A stretch of DNA of 64,000 nt. It comes from Leptospira johnsonii. Its GTDB lineage: Bacteria > Spirochaetota > Leptospiria > Leptospirales > Leptospiraceae. The position numbers were made by a program, and so were the translations under genes. The stretch lies in the NCBI RefSeq assembly GCF_003112675.1, contig NZ_BFAY01000012.1, positions 237,730 through 301,729 on the forward strand, given 5' to 3'. Below, one piece after another: positions 30,691-40,347 of the stretch (the first letter of the stretch is position 1; every line of letters starts with the position of its first letter). The notes below the pieces were generated by a model, which was not told where the DNA came from, made no database searches, and saw only the letters and a list, made by a program, of their open reading frames with translations.

Positions 30691-32133
30691 TTGGAACTGA
30701 TCAACTCCATGTATAAACAAATCAGTCGCTTTTCCATTCTACTCTTTCTGGTAATCTTCACTTCTTCCGTAATTTCTGCCGGACCTGTCCGCGAATTTTT
30801 AAGTTCCGACGGTAAATCCAAAACGAACCAAGAGGAAGAAGAAGGTCTCAAACCCTCCCCTTCAAAAAGAGAAATTCCTAGATCGGAGGAAACTTCTTCG
30901 CCTTCTCCTAAAATAGAAGCGAAAGTTAAAAAAGAAGAATCTGTGGCTTCTGCGGAAGCCTCCTCCCAAAAATCCAAACGAGTACAACGCAGGAAAAAAG
31001 GGAAAACGAAGATTTCTAAAAAGGAAAAGCAGGATATCAAAGAGAAAGAAAAAGAGACTACTTCCAAAAAGTACGAAAATTCTCTTCCTGGAGTTTCAGA
31101 ACTTCCTCCTAAAACGCAATATGATACGAATAACCAAAACGCGAACGCGGAATTAGGCCATGGAAAAGGGATCCCTGTTCTATGTTATCATCACTTGGTT
31201 GGGAACCAAGATCCAATGGGCGGATACAATCTAGATCCCAGCCTTTTAGAAGAACAATTCAAGTATCTCAAATCTTTAGGTTACCAAACCATCAGTCTGG
31301 ACCAATTCTACCAATACCAACAAGGAAAAGCCGGTTCTGATTTCCCTGCTCGTCCTGTTCTTTTAACATTCGACGATGGATCTTTGACACATAGAGATGT
31401 GTTGGTTCCCCTATTGAAAAAATACGGGATGAGAGCTTCTGTTTTTATTTATCCAACTGTGATCTCTAATCCTAGATACAAATTTTATCTCAGCTGGGCG
31501 GGGCTAAAAGAGGCTCTGGACAGTGGGGTTCTAGATATAGGTTCTCATACTGTGTATCATCCTAAATTGCCTGCAATGTCTAGAGCAGAGATCAGAAGCC
31601 AGCTCAAAGATTCCAAAGCGACTCTTGAAGCTAAAACGGGTAGAAAGATCCAAGACCTCGCTTATCCATTCGGATTATTCGACGTACGAGTGATAGAAGA
31701 AGCTAAGGCTGCAGGTTATAGAATGGCATTCACAGTAAACCCAGGAAAGAATGTTCCGGGCACTTACGCTTATACCATCCACAGATCCTTGGTGACTTGG
31801 GGAATGTCTCAGTCCAGATTCAATTCTATCTTAAGTGCTTCTCCTCCTGTTAAGATCCAACTAGGAGTCCCGGATGGTTCTTGGGTCAAACCTGGAGATA
31901 GTTTTCCTGTAATCGTAGAAGGTCTAGATCCTAAGTCTGTGGCGATCAAGATCAGTGGGAAAGAAGGAATTATACAAAGAAAGACGAACACGGAATATAT
32001 TATTAGAATTCCTGAATTCAAAAAGACTACTTATCCAGCGATGACTGTAATTGGCAAAACCCTAGCCGGAAAGAGAAGTGAAACTCAATTCTTGTTCGTA
32101 AATAGAAAAGAGTTTAAAAAAGACCCCGACTAA
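30691..32133 (+). CDS. Exported polysaccharide deacetylase (NodB domain)
   Basis: This is a 480-residue exported protein. A signal peptide (to about residue 30) is followed by a lysine/serine/glutamate-rich linker (about 40-140) and a carbohydrate esterase 4 domain. Motif 1 is TFDDG (226-230, catalytic/metal D228 and D229), and motif 2 is SHTVYHP (metal ligands H286 and H290); YPFG follows as motif 3. The family removes N- or O-acetyl groups from peptidoglycan or exopolysaccharide. A TTG at 30691 has GAGAGAA upstream; ATG 30709 is an alternative start. Confidence 0.88.
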   Translation: MELINSMYKQISRFSILLFLVIFTSSVISAGPVREFLSSDGKSKTNQEEEEGLKPSPSKREIPRSEETSSPSPKIEAKVKKEESVASAEASSQKSKRVQRRKKGKTKISKKEKQDIKEKEKETTSKKYENSLPGVSELPPKTQYDTNNQNANAELGHGKGIPVLCYHHLVGNQDPMGGYNLDPSLLEEQFKYLKSLGYQTISLDQFYQYQQGKAGSDFPARPVLLTFDDGSLTHRDVLVPLLKKYGMRASVFIYPTVISNPRYKFYLSWAGLKEALDSGVLDIGSHTVYHPKLPAMSRAEIRSQLKDSKATLEAKTGRKIQDLAYPFGLFDVRVIEEAKAAGYRMAFTVNPGKNVPGTYAYTIHRSLVTWGMSQSRFNSILSASPPVKIQLGVPDGSWVKPGDSFPVIVEGLDPKSVAIKISGKEGIIQRKTNTEYIIRIPEFKKTTYPAMTVIGKTLAGKRSETQFLFVNRKEFKKDPD

Positions 32134-32229
32134 AGGTTTATTTCCGCTAATTTTTGGGTTTCTTGAAGTTCTAAAGTTATATTTTATCTAGAAGAACCGT
32201 CAAAATCGTATCGTTTCTATGAAAGTTTT

Positions 32230-32257
32230 TTGACATCTCTAGGTAGGTAAGAATATT
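32230..32257 (+). promoter_or_regulatory. Putative sigma-70 promoter, near-leaderless
   Basis: TTGACA (32230-32235), a 16-base spacer and AATATT (32252-32257, four of six matches) end only 6 bases before the ATG at 32264. Transcription would start at or next to the start codon. Confidence 0.5.
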
Positions 32258-32263
32258 TTCGGT

Positions 32264-34060
32264 ATGCCAAAAGATTCCGAGACATTCGAAAGAATCGAAA
32301 CATCCAAGATCCGGAATCGCCTTCCACTTGTTTTATGGGCGGGATTGCTTGTTCTTGCCCTCCCCTATTCTTTACTTGCAGATCCTGTTTCAGAACAGGG
32401 TCCAGTGCTTCGTTTAGATTCTCATTCTGCAGGAAAGATCCCTCTTAGAGAGGAAATCTCCTATTTCAAAGATACAGAAGGAACTCTCACTTGGGAAGAC
32501 ATCTCCGCTTCTGATTCCGAAATAGAATTCAAAAAGAATACAGATAGAATGCCTAACTTCGGTTATGATCCTTCTCCTCATTGGCTTAAATTCTCGGTAG
32601 AAGCCGAGGAATCTCTTTCAGAGGAACGTTTTCTTACCTTAGAATATCCTCATATAGATTATGTGGATGTATATTGGAAAGATTCAAAAGGGAGAGAGGG
32701 TGAATTTCATACAGGAGACATGCTCCCCTTTAAGGAAAGGCCGATCGCAGAGAGATATTTTGTATTTCCTTTAACCTTAGAAGATAAGGGCAAGATCGAA
32801 GTGTTCATCCGAGTCAAGACGGAAGGATCTCTTACTCTTCCTCTTCATCTAGTTACCAAGTCCAATCTGGATCATTCTTCTCGGATCTCTTTGCTCATAG
32901 ACGGTATCTATTTCGGAGCTCTGGGAGTAATGGTATTCTATAATTTCTTCCTGTTCTTGGGCATCCGGGAAAAAACCTATATATATTATGTAATTCTAAT
33001 TTTTGCAGTAACCTACTTTTTAGTCATGAGTTCAGGATACGGCTTCTGGTTCTTGGTCCCGAATTCTCCCAAATTTGTGAATTCATCCTTTATCATGGCC
33101 ACATGTATAGCGATGATATTTTTGGGCTTATTTGCAGAAGAATATCTACAGACCAGGGACACATATCCGATCCTGCATATATTTATCCGAGGACTTACGA
33201 TTATATGGTCTGTCCTGGCTATTATGCCCGTATTTGTAGCCTTAAGATACCTGATGCCTTTTACTGCGATCCTTCCTATTTTGGAGATCCTGGTACTAAT
33301 GATAATCTCTCTAGTCCAGAGTGTAAGAAAGGATAGAAAAGCAAGGATCTTCTTAAGTGCATGGATCTTTAGTTTAGTAGGCGTTCTTATATTCTCTCTG
33401 AACAGACTAGGACTCTTTGATTCGGAAGAGATCGCTTCCGGAATGCTGAAGATCGGAGTTTTGAGTAACGTTATTCTTCTTTCCCTGGGACTAGTAGACA
33501 GGATCAACACTTTCCAGAAGGAAAAAGAGGAATATAAGGAAAGAGCGGATAAACTATTTGAACTTTCTCTAATGGATCCTTTGACTGGGGTGGCAAATAG
33601 AAGATTTTTCGATCAGGAATTGGAAAGAGAATGGAACCGTTCTGTCCGAACGGAAAGACCACTTTCTCTTTTAATGATAGATGTGGACTTCTTCAAGGCG
33701 TATAATGATACCTATGGTCATTTAAAAGGAGACCAAGTACTCTTTCGAGTGGCACAAGCATTAAAAGAATGTTTAAACCGTTCTTCCGATATGATCGCAA
33801 GATACGGAGGAGAAGAATTTTCAGTCATTCTACCTGATACTCCTGTCGAAGGCGCCATAGTGGTTGCCTTGAACATGTTACAGACCGTGGAAGATATGGG
33901 GATACCTCATTCAGAGAGTACTTTCACTAGAGTCACTGTTTCTATAGGTGTTTCCAGTAATACGGATCGTGATATCCATTCTTACCAAGAATTATTAGGA
34001 TTAGCAGATAAAAACTTATACGATTCTAAGGCATTTGGTAGAAATCATATACGTCATTGA
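32264..34060 (+). CDS. Diguanylate cyclase with 7TMR-DISM sensor
   Basis: This 598-residue membrane signalling enzyme makes c-di-GMP. An N-terminal membrane segment (about 22-40) is followed by an extracytoplasmic 7TMR-DISMED2-type beta domain (about 60-200), seven membrane helices (about 215-410), a short coiled coil and a GGDEF domain. The active site is GGEEF (515-519), and the product-inhibition I-site RSSD (506-509) is exactly five residues upstream, so activity and feedback control are predicted. It is preceded by a promoter that leaves almost no leader. Confidence 0.92.
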   Translation: MPKDSETFERIETSKIRNRLPLVLWAGLLVLALPYSLLADPVSEQGPVLRLDSHSAGKIPLREEISYFKDTEGTLTWEDISASDSEIEFKKNTDRMPNFGYDPSPHWLKFSVEAEESLSEERFLTLEYPHIDYVDVYWKDSKGREGEFHTGDMLPFKERPIAERYFVFPLTLEDKGKIEVFIRVKTEGSLTLPLHLVTKSNLDHSSRISLLIDGIYFGALGVMVFYNFFLFLGIREKTYIYYVILIFAVTYFLVMSSGYGFWFLVPNSPKFVNSSFIMATCIAMIFLGLFAEEYLQTRDTYPILHIFIRGLTIIWSVLAIMPVFVALRYLMPFTAILPILEILVLMIISLVQSVRKDRKARIFLSAWIFSLVGVLIFSLNRLGLFDSEEIASGMLKIGVLSNVILLSLGLVDRINTFQKEKEEYKERADKLFELSLMDPLTGVANRRFFDQELEREWNRSVRTERPLSLLMIDVDFFKAYNDTYGHLKGDQVLFRVAQALKECLNRSSDMIARYGGEEFSVILPDTPVEGAIVVALNMLQTVEDMGIPHSESTFTRVTVSIGVSSNTDRDIHSYQELLGLADKNLYDSKAFGRNHIRH

Positions 34061-34122
34061 TCCTTTCTGAAACAATCGTTCGAGAAAGACATTCGGGAAA
34101 ATCATGAAAATTTAATTTTTCC

Positions 34123-34151
34123 TGGACCCTTGGCCTAGTCGGGATTAAAAT
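34123..34151 (+). promoter_or_regulatory. Putative promoter of the acyl-CoA synthetase gene
   Basis: TGGACC (34123-34128), a 17-base spacer and TAAAAT (34146-34151) lie upstream of the ATG at 34162. The -10 is strong and the -35 is four of six. The implied leader is only a few bases. Confidence 0.4.
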
Positions 34152-34161
34152 CGGTCCCCGC

Positions 34162-36096
34162 ATGGAACCTCTCAAACTCCCCTTTCTAAATTCTCAAACA
34201 TTATATTGGACCTTAAAGTCTTCTATGGATACTTTTAAGGAGCATCCTGCTCAATTCTTTAAGCCGGACGGTAAAACTTATAAATCCATAACTTTTAGAG
34301 AGTTAGGTGATATAGTTACCAGGATCGGTTTGGGTTTGGTATCCATTGGGGTGAAAAAAGGAGAGAATGTAGGTTTGATCGCCGATTCCGGACATCGTTG
34401 GATTTGGGCGAGTATGGGAATTACGAATATTGGAAGTGTGGATGTGCCTAGAGGAACCGATTCCACACTCGAAGATCTGATCTACATCTTAAATCATTCA
34501 AAGGCAGAAGTTTGTTTTGCAGGGAATTCAGAGGTGGTCCGCAAACTCAGTTCTTCTTTTACATCATTCCCTCATCTAAAAACTGTGATCCTATTCGAAT
34601 CTTCTCATCATTCCGAACAAAGACATCCGTTCAAACTTTTGTATTTAGATGATCTAATATCTTTGGGAGACAGATGGATCCAAGAAAATGGAGAATTAGA
34701 ATTTCATTCCAGAGGAGAATCCATCCAAGAATCGGATCTTGCTACTATTGTTTACACTTCCGGGACCACAGGTCGTCCTAAGGGAGTAATGCTCACTCAT
34801 AGGAATATTGTATTTAACGTAAATATGTCTTTGGCCTTGGACGACGTGCGTATCACTCCTGAAGATAGGACAATGGCTTATCTTCCCCCTTGGCACATTG
34901 CAGAGAGACTGATAGAAACAGCATGCGTTCGAGCAGGAGCTTCGGAAGCATTTACTTCTATCTCCAGTTTGGGGCAGGATCTGCAGGATATCAAACCTAC
35001 GTTCCTTCTTTCCGTGCCTAGGGTTTGGGAAAGTTTTTATAATAAGGTCCAGGATAAACTGAAAGACGCCTCTCCTATTGCTAAATTTATTTTCAAAAGT
35101 TTCCAATCAGTAGCAAATTCTTATTATAAATATAAGAGCAGGCTTTTGGGTCTGGAGTTTGCTTTAAAACCTAGATCTTTTTTTGGAGAATTTTTCCATA
35201 GAATGAGCGGATTATTCGGCTTATTCTTCTGGTTCATACCAAATATATTTGCTCAATTACTATTTTCTAAAATACGGAAAAGCCTGGGTGGAAAACTAAA
35301 ATTTGCAATCTCAGGAGCGGGAGCACTGCCGGAGTACATAGACAGATTTTTTAACTCTATAGGAATTCCGATCTTAGAAGGTTACGGAATGACCGAAACC
35401 AGCGGAGCTTCTACCCGAAGAAGACTGGACAGGATCACAGTGGGCACCCTGGGAAAATGTATTCCGGGAGTGGAGATAAAAATCCTGGACGAAAAGGGAG
35501 AAGAGATCCACGAACCTGGAGTGAAAGGGATCGCTTGGCATAAAGGCGGTCATATTATGCAGGGATACTATTTGGATCCGGAAAAAACTGCTGAGACCAT
35601 GAAGGACGGATGGTTGAATTCAGGGGACCTTCTTCTTTGGACCTCTCAAGGAGAATTAAAATACGCAGGAAGAGCCAAGGATACAATCGTACTTTTGGGC
35701 GGAGAAAATTTGGAACCGGAGCCGATCGAGTTCGCTCTTACTCAAAGCGAGTTGATCCTGCAGGCGATGATAGTAGGTCACGACCAAAAAACGTTAAGCG
35801 CACTTTTGGTTCCGGATTGGGAGGTATTGGACAAACAATTACGCGATTGGAAATCCAGATTATTACAAGAAATTGCAGATCCGAATTCTGATCCGGACGT
35901 CAGAGAATTGTTCAAAAAGGAAATCAAAGAGCGAGTTTCCTCTAAAAACGGTTTTAAAAATTTCGAAAAAGTGTCTAATTTTTACCTTCTTCCTAAAAAA
36001 TTCGAACCTGGGGATGAGCTGACCATGACTATGAAGGTAAAAAGGAACGTGGTCTCGGATAAATATAAGAACCAAATCAATGATTTATTCAGATAA
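34162..36096 (+). CDS. Long-chain acyl-CoA synthetase (AMP-dependent)
   Basis: This is a 644-residue member of the ANL adenylating superfamily that activates long-chain fatty acids to acyl-CoA using ATP. The P-loop motif TIVYTSGTTGRPKG is at about 195-208, and the GYGMTET-type motif (EGYGMTETSGAST) and WLNSGDLL follow in order. The length and order fit bacterial FadD15-like enzymes. Leptospira use fatty acids as their main carbon source, so this is core metabolism. Confidence 0.92.
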   Translation: MEPLKLPFLNSQTLYWTLKSSMDTFKEHPAQFFKPDGKTYKSITFRELGDIVTRIGLGLVSIGVKKGENVGLIADSGHRWIWASMGITNIGSVDVPRGTDSTLEDLIYILNHSKAEVCFAGNSEVVRKLSSSFTSFPHLKTVILFESSHHSEQRHPFKLLYLDDLISLGDRWIQENGELEFHSRGESIQESDLATIVYTSGTTGRPKGVMLTHRNIVFNVNMSLALDDVRITPEDRTMAYLPPWHIAERLIETACVRAGASEAFTSISSLGQDLQDIKPTFLLSVPRVWESFYNKVQDKLKDASPIAKFIFKSFQSVANSYYKYKSRLLGLEFALKPRSFFGEFFHRMSGLFGLFFWFIPNIFAQLLFSKIRKSLGGKLKFAISGAGALPEYIDRFFNSIGIPILEGYGMTETSGASTRRRLDRITVGTLGKCIPGVEIKILDEKGEEIHEPGVKGIAWHKGGHIMQGYYLDPEKTAETMKDGWLNSGDLLLWTSQGELKYAGRAKDTIVLLGGENLEPEPIEFALTQSELILQAMIVGHDQKTLSALLVPDWEVLDKQLRDWKSRLLQEIADPNSDPDVRELFKKEIKERVSSKNGFKNFEKVSNFYLLPKKFEPGDELTMTMKVKRNVVSDKYKNQINDLFR

Positions 36097-36154
36097 ATCT
36101 GAGTTCGGCGTAACGAATCTGAGAAAAGATCGAATCCAAAATAAAGGAGATTTT

Positions 36155-36547
36155 ATGCCGGTTTTGACTCAAACAGTAAAGAATCGATTGTCCACGATAC
36201 TTTCCGTTTTTTCGGCTCTTGTATTTTTGCAGACCTTATTTTTTAAATTCACAGGACAAGATGAATCAGTTCACATCTTTTCAACCCTTGGGATCGAACC
36301 CTGGGGAAGGATCGGAACCGGCTCGGTCGAATTTTTTGTAGCTGCACTTTTGATCTTCCCCGCTTCCAGATTTGTAGGAGCCTTAGTTGGTTTCGGACTC
36401 ATGATCGGAGCGGTTTTATCTCATCTTCTATTTTTAGGAATAGTAGTAGATGATGATGGAGGATTATTATTTGCGATGGCAGTCAGCGTCCTTATTTCCT
36501 GCATCATTATACTTAATCTAGAGTGGGACCATAGACCTCCGACCTGA
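36155..36547 (+). CDS. DoxX-like membrane protein
   Basis: This is a 130-residue protein with four membrane helices, similar in size and layout to DoxX-like proteins (first helix after KNRLSTILSVFSALVFLQ, then EFFVAALLIFPASRFVGALVG). ATG 36155 is chosen because AAAGGAG lies 6 bases upstream; the frame opens earlier (36080) but that part overlaps the synthetase end. The function is unknown. A second, unrelated-looking DoxX-type gene lies at 43535. Confidence 0.8.
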   Translation: MPVLTQTVKNRLSTILSVFSALVFLQTLFFKFTGQDESVHIFSTLGIEPWGRIGTGSVEFFVAALLIFPASRFVGALVGFGLMIGAVLSHLLFLGIVVDDDGGLLFAMAVSVLISCIIILNLEWDHRPPT

Positions 36548-36661
36548 AAAATGTAATCGTTTTTTCATCTCAGAAAATTTTTAGAAGGTCGATCCGAGCC
36601 TCGAATCCGTTGACAATCCTACAGGATTTCGTCTTATGGAAGTAAGGTATCGTTCTACTAG

Positions 36662-37459
36662 ATGAAATTTCGAAAAGGAAGACTTTACGACGCGTTTTTC
36701 ATTTCGGACATCCATTATCTTCTGAATAAGAAGATAAAATCCCACAAACACAAAGAGCTATTCCAGTTACTGGATCATTTGAACAAAAAGGAAGTCAGGT
36801 TTGATAATCTGTACCTGGTCGGTGACATTATTGAAAACTGGTTTTTCAGTGCGGATAGAAGGTTACAAAGAGTTAAAGGTAAAAAAAGATTTAATAAACT
36901 TTTTGACCGCCTAGATAGACTTTCTTCCGGTAATGGCAAAAAATATTATATTGTTGGAAACCACGACACCACTTCTTATCTGATGAGGCTGACCCCCAAG
37001 GTAGAACATTATCTGATAGAAAGAGGTTGGATTATTTGCGAGAAGGCAGAAAATGAAACTCTGATCGCCATCCATGGCCACCAAGGCCAATATAATAAAT
37101 TTAGCTGGATGGGCTCTATTCTTGTCCTAAGGATCCTTCATGTATTCGCATCTGCGTTTCCGGCGATGTTCAAATTTTCCGAAAACTTCTACCATAAACA
37201 TTTAAACAGACAAGATCCAAGCACCGTAGAAGAGACATTACACTATTATCAAAAGCTTTCCAAACTCACCCACCAAGATAGGAAGGTTTTAATCTCCGGT
37301 CATACCCACGACTTTTTATGTATCCCTAAAATGAATATTATCAATACAGGGGATTGGGTGAAGAGTAATAGTTTCGTAATCCAGGACGGTAAAAAATTTT
37401 CCGGAATTCGGATGACTGCCAGAAAAGAATTCAAGAAAGAATTCGTCTTACATGTTTGA
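36662..37459 (+). CDS. LpxH-like calcineurin-type phosphoesterase
   Basis: This is a 265-residue metallophosphoesterase. Metal ligands are visible in order: D16 and H18 (ISDIH), D55 (VGDIIENW), N100-H101-D102 (GNHD), the IHGHQ histidines and GHTH near residue 218. The order and the VGDIIENWF segment match UDP-2,3-diacylglucosamine hydrolase relatives (lipid A synthesis), but an uncharacterised phosphodiesterase role is also possible. A TTGACA at 36610-36615 with TCTTAT 16 bases later may be its promoter. Confidence 0.8.
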   Translation: MKFRKGRLYDAFFISDIHYLLNKKIKSHKHKELFQLLDHLNKKEVRFDNLYLVGDIIENWFFSADRRLQRVKGKKRFNKLFDRLDRLSSGNGKKYYIVGNHDTTSYLMRLTPKVEHYLIERGWIICEKAENETLIAIHGHQGQYNKFSWMGSILVLRILHVFASAFPAMFKFSENFYHKHLNRQDPSTVEETLHYYQKLSKLTHQDRKVLISGHTHDFLCIPKMNIINTGDWVKSNSFVIQDGKKFSGIRMTARKEFKKEFVLHV

Positions 37460-37518
37460 TTGTTTTCCGATATTGCCGTATCACGCAAATCTAATAATTC
37501 GGATCCCTAAAAACTAAT

Positions 37519-37546
37519 TTGCAATTTCTTGCCTGTCGGCTATACT
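37519..37546 (+). promoter_or_regulatory. Sigma-70 promoter giving a leaderless transcript
   Basis: TTGCAA (37519-37524), a 16-base spacer and TATACT (37541-37546) are followed 7 bases later by the ATG at 37554. No ribosome-binding site is present in the gap (TCGGCGC), so the transcript would start at or beside the start codon. Confidence 0.6.
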
Positions 37547-37553
37547 TCGGCGC

Positions 37554-39122
37554 ATGTCCGAAGAACTATTGATAGAATATCTAAACTTGATAGATGAACA
37601 CGCTTGGCTTTTCTGGTCGGGAGTCGTTTTTCTTTTTTTATTTTGCGTTTTTATCCATGATATATTCCAGAAAAAACACACGATCAAGCATAACTTTCCA
37701 ATAGTAGGTCATATCAGATATCTATTCGAAAAAATAGGACCGGAACTCAGACAGTACTGGGTGGCAAACGATAAAGAGGAGATGCCTTTTAATAGGGCGG
37801 AAAGATCCTGGGTTTACGCCACTGCTAAGATGCAAAACAATAATTTCGGCTTTGGGACTACGGAGTTATTGTATGATGCAGGTTATCCTATCATCAAACA
37901 TTCTACCTTCCCTTTTGCCGATAGCAAAGCTAAGTTTATAGAAGGTGACAGTTCTATGATCCCTTCTCTCAAAGTAATGGGAGAATTCAGGAAAAGAAAA
38001 AAATTATATAGACCTGCATCCGTCGTAAATATCTCCGCAATGTCCTATGGATCTTTAGGAGAAAGAGCGGTATCATCGCTGAACAAAGGAGCAAAGATCG
38101 CACGTTGTTATCATAATACTGGAGAAGGTGGACTTTCTCCTTATCATAATTTCGGCGCTGACGTTGTGTGGCAATTGGGTACAGGGTATTTCGGTGCCAG
38201 AGACGAAAAGGGTAAATTCTCCTTAGATCATTTCGTAAAACGTTTAGATGATAATCCTAATGTGAGAGCGATCGAAATCAAACTTTCCCAGGGAGCCAAA
38301 CCTGGAAAGGGGGGTATCCTGCCGGGAGCGAAAGTCACCAAAGAGATCGCCGAGATCAGAGGCATCAAAGCTGGGCAGGATTGTATTTCGCCTAACGCAC
38401 ATACCGAATTTGACGATGCAAAAAGCCTGATCGATTTTATAGAAAAATTAGCATCCGTTTCCGGACTTCCGGTCGGGATCAAAAGTGCAGTGGGGGAATC
38501 TAAGTTTTGGGAAGAACTTGCGAGTTTGATGAAAGAAACAGGCCAGGGCCCGGACTTCATCACTATCGACGGAGGAGAAGGAGGAACAGGAGCGGCGCCG
38601 TTAACGTTTACCGATCACGTTTCTCTCCCTTTTAAGGTGGGATTTGCTAGAGTATATAAGATTTTTCAAAAATACGAGATCGCAGACAGAGTGGTCTGGA
38701 TCGGGAGTGGAAAATTAGGCTTTCCGGATAGGGCTATAGTTGCATTCGCTATGGGTTGCGATCTGATCCATGTAGCAAGAGAGACCATGATGTCTATCGG
38801 TTGTATTCAGGCCCAAAAATGTCATACAGGTCATTGCCCTGCGGGAGTGGCCACACAAAGTAAATGGTTACAAGCAGGTTTAGATGTGGAGTTAAAAGCG
38901 AAACGCGCTGCAAACTATATCAAAGGGTTTAGAAAAGAATTATTATCCGTGGCTCATGCCTGCGGATATGAACATCCTCTTCAATTTACTGGGAACGATA
39001 TAGAGATAGGAGCGGGTCAAAACAGATTCAGGACCCTGACCGAAGTTTTGGAATATGAAAGAGCTCCTGTAAAATTCACCACTATGATGGATTATACGAG
39101 TAACATTACCGCACTCGGTTAG
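37554..39122 (+). CDS. FMN-binding glutamate synthase-like protein
   Basis: This is a 522-residue protein with an N-terminal membrane helix (about 15-37) and the FMN/Fe-S synthase domain of glutamate synthase large subunits. The motifs ISAMSYGSLG, NTGEGG, IDGGEGGTGAAP and the cysteine cluster CIQAQKCHTGHCPAG (3Fe-4S) are present in order. It lacks the amidotransferase and C-terminal domains, so it is one of the stand-alone GOGAT-like flavoproteins whose reaction is not fixed by sequence. Confidence 0.88.
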   Translation: MSEELLIEYLNLIDEHAWLFWSGVVFLFLFCVFIHDIFQKKHTIKHNFPIVGHIRYLFEKIGPELRQYWVANDKEEMPFNRAERSWVYATAKMQNNNFGFGTTELLYDAGYPIIKHSTFPFADSKAKFIEGDSSMIPSLKVMGEFRKRKKLYRPASVVNISAMSYGSLGERAVSSLNKGAKIARCYHNTGEGGLSPYHNFGADVVWQLGTGYFGARDEKGKFSLDHFVKRLDDNPNVRAIEIKLSQGAKPGKGGILPGAKVTKEIAEIRGIKAGQDCISPNAHTEFDDAKSLIDFIEKLASVSGLPVGIKSAVGESKFWEELASLMKETGQGPDFITIDGGEGGTGAAPLTFTDHVSLPFKVGFARVYKIFQKYEIADRVVWIGSGKLGFPDRAIVAFAMGCDLIHVARETMMSIGCIQAQKCHTGHCPAGVATQSKWLQAGLDVELKAKRAANYIKGFRKELLSVAHACGYEHPLQFTGNDIEIGAGQNRFRTLTEVLEYERAPVKFTTMMDYTSNITALG

Positions 39123-39144
39123 TTTTTAATTCGCTTGCAATAGG

Positions 39145-39175
39145 TCGGGTCCCTGTAAAAATTTGCGGGACCCGA
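39145..39175 (+). promoter_or_regulatory. Strong hairpin abutting a start codon
   Basis: TCGGGTCCC and GGGACCCGA form a perfect 9-bp stem with a 13-base loop. The right arm ends one base before the ATG at 39176, so any ribosome-binding GGGA is inside the stem. It has no U-tract and could be a translational switch or a poor terminator of the preceding gene. Confidence 0.6.
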
Positions 39176-39895
39176 ATGAAACTGATCTCATCCTTTTTCC
39201 AAAATTTCTGGAACTTTATTCGTTCTCCTAAGGAAGAACTTCAAAAAAAAGACCCCTTCCCCGGATATCCGATCTTATTTATTAAAACTTCTATCCCGAT
39301 CTTGATCGGATATTTTTTCGCACATCTTTCTTTTAGAGCCTTAGGATTGCAGTATGTGTTTTTAGGCGGATCCATTCTGAATATGTTCGTTAGAGTGATC
39401 CTACCGGATTTATTTTTAGGGACTCTTTACGCACTACTCTTTACTGCAATATATCTCGGTGCTGGAACAGGGATACTTTGGGGAATTTCTAAAACTTTCT
39501 CATACCCATTCGAGAGCAATAAAGGATTAGAATTAAGTTCCAAACTCTCTAATTCTTTTTTGATCTTGGGACTTCTAATTTTCTTCGGTTTTACCGGGAT
39601 TTTAGGGTCTATTGTATATTTGATATTCTTTATATACTTTTCCTTCTTAGTCATTCTAGTTCTATTTTATGGGATAGAAGCAGAGCAAAGGATAAGTATT
39701 ATTTCCGGCTTGATCATCGGACTGATCTCTTATGGGATCTTTTTTTTAAAAGATGATACACAAATGGATAATCTCACTCTACCTAGCCAGCCGGAAACGA
39801 TGACGCCGGAAGAGGAAAGAGAGAAAATACAGGAAGCGGAAGACGTAATCCGAAAATTGGAAGAGGCCCGTAAAGAAAAGGGCTATAACGACTGA
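39176..39895 (+). CDS. YIP1-like membrane protein
   Basis: This is a 239-residue protein with five to six membrane segments between about residues 30 and 200 and a cytoplasmic acidic/basic helical tail (EEEREKIQEAEDVIRKLEEA). The N-terminal RSPKEELQ followed by membrane helices resembles YIP1-family proteins. The function is unknown. The start codon sits immediately after a strong hairpin. Confidence 0.72.
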   Translation: MKLISSFFQNFWNFIRSPKEELQKKDPFPGYPILFIKTSIPILIGYFFAHLSFRALGLQYVFLGGSILNMFVRVILPDLFLGTLYALLFTAIYLGAGTGILWGISKTFSYPFESNKGLELSSKLSNSFLILGLLIFFGFTGILGSIVYLIFFIYFSFLVILVLFYGIEAEQRISIISGLIIGLISYGIFFLKDDTQMDNLTLPSQPETMTPEEEREKIQEAEDVIRKLEEARKEKGYND

Positions 39896-39918
39896 AGTAC
39901 ATTAAGAAAGGATAAATA

Positions 39919-40347
39919 ATGGCAAGAGTTCAATTAGATCTTCCCGAAAAATTAGCCTGGGCCACCAGCTTAAATATTAGGATTTATGATACAAATTTTG
40001 CGGGACATTTAGCTCATGATAGAGTGGTTTCTCTTTTGCATGAATCCAGAGCAAGATTATTCAAGGAAAAAGGATTTTCCGAATTAGACGTAAACGGACA
40101 CGGAATCATTCTTACCGATCTGGTGGTAGAATACAAAGCTGAGGCGTTTTTCGGAGACCAGATCCGAGTAGAGATTGGAGCGGGAGATTTCAGCGCGAAA
40201 GGTTGTGATCTATATTATAGAATGATCCATACAGACGGACCTATTAACGGCAAAATCGTATGTAACGCAAAAACAGGACTCGTGTTCATGGATTATTCTA
40301 CTCGAACAGTTAGTAATATTCCGGAAGTTTTTAAGTCCTGGTTCTAA
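39919..40347 (+). CDS. Acyl-CoA thioesterase-like hotdog protein
   Basis: This is a 142-residue single hotdog domain of the 4HBT/YbgC type. The N-terminal YDTNFAGHLAHDRVVSLLHESR matches the catalytic-helix region of these thioesterases, with Asp and His in the usual places. It probably hydrolyses acyl-CoA thioesters. Its stop overlaps tail-to-tail with the DUF1801 gene on the other strand. Confidence 0.85.
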   Translation: MARVQLDLPEKLAWATSLNIRIYDTNFAGHLAHDRVVSLLHESRARLFKEKGFSELDVNGHGIILTDLVVEYKAEAFFGDQIRVEIGAGDFSAKGCDLYYRMIHTDGPINGKIVCNAKTGLVFMDYSTRTVSNIPEVFKSWF

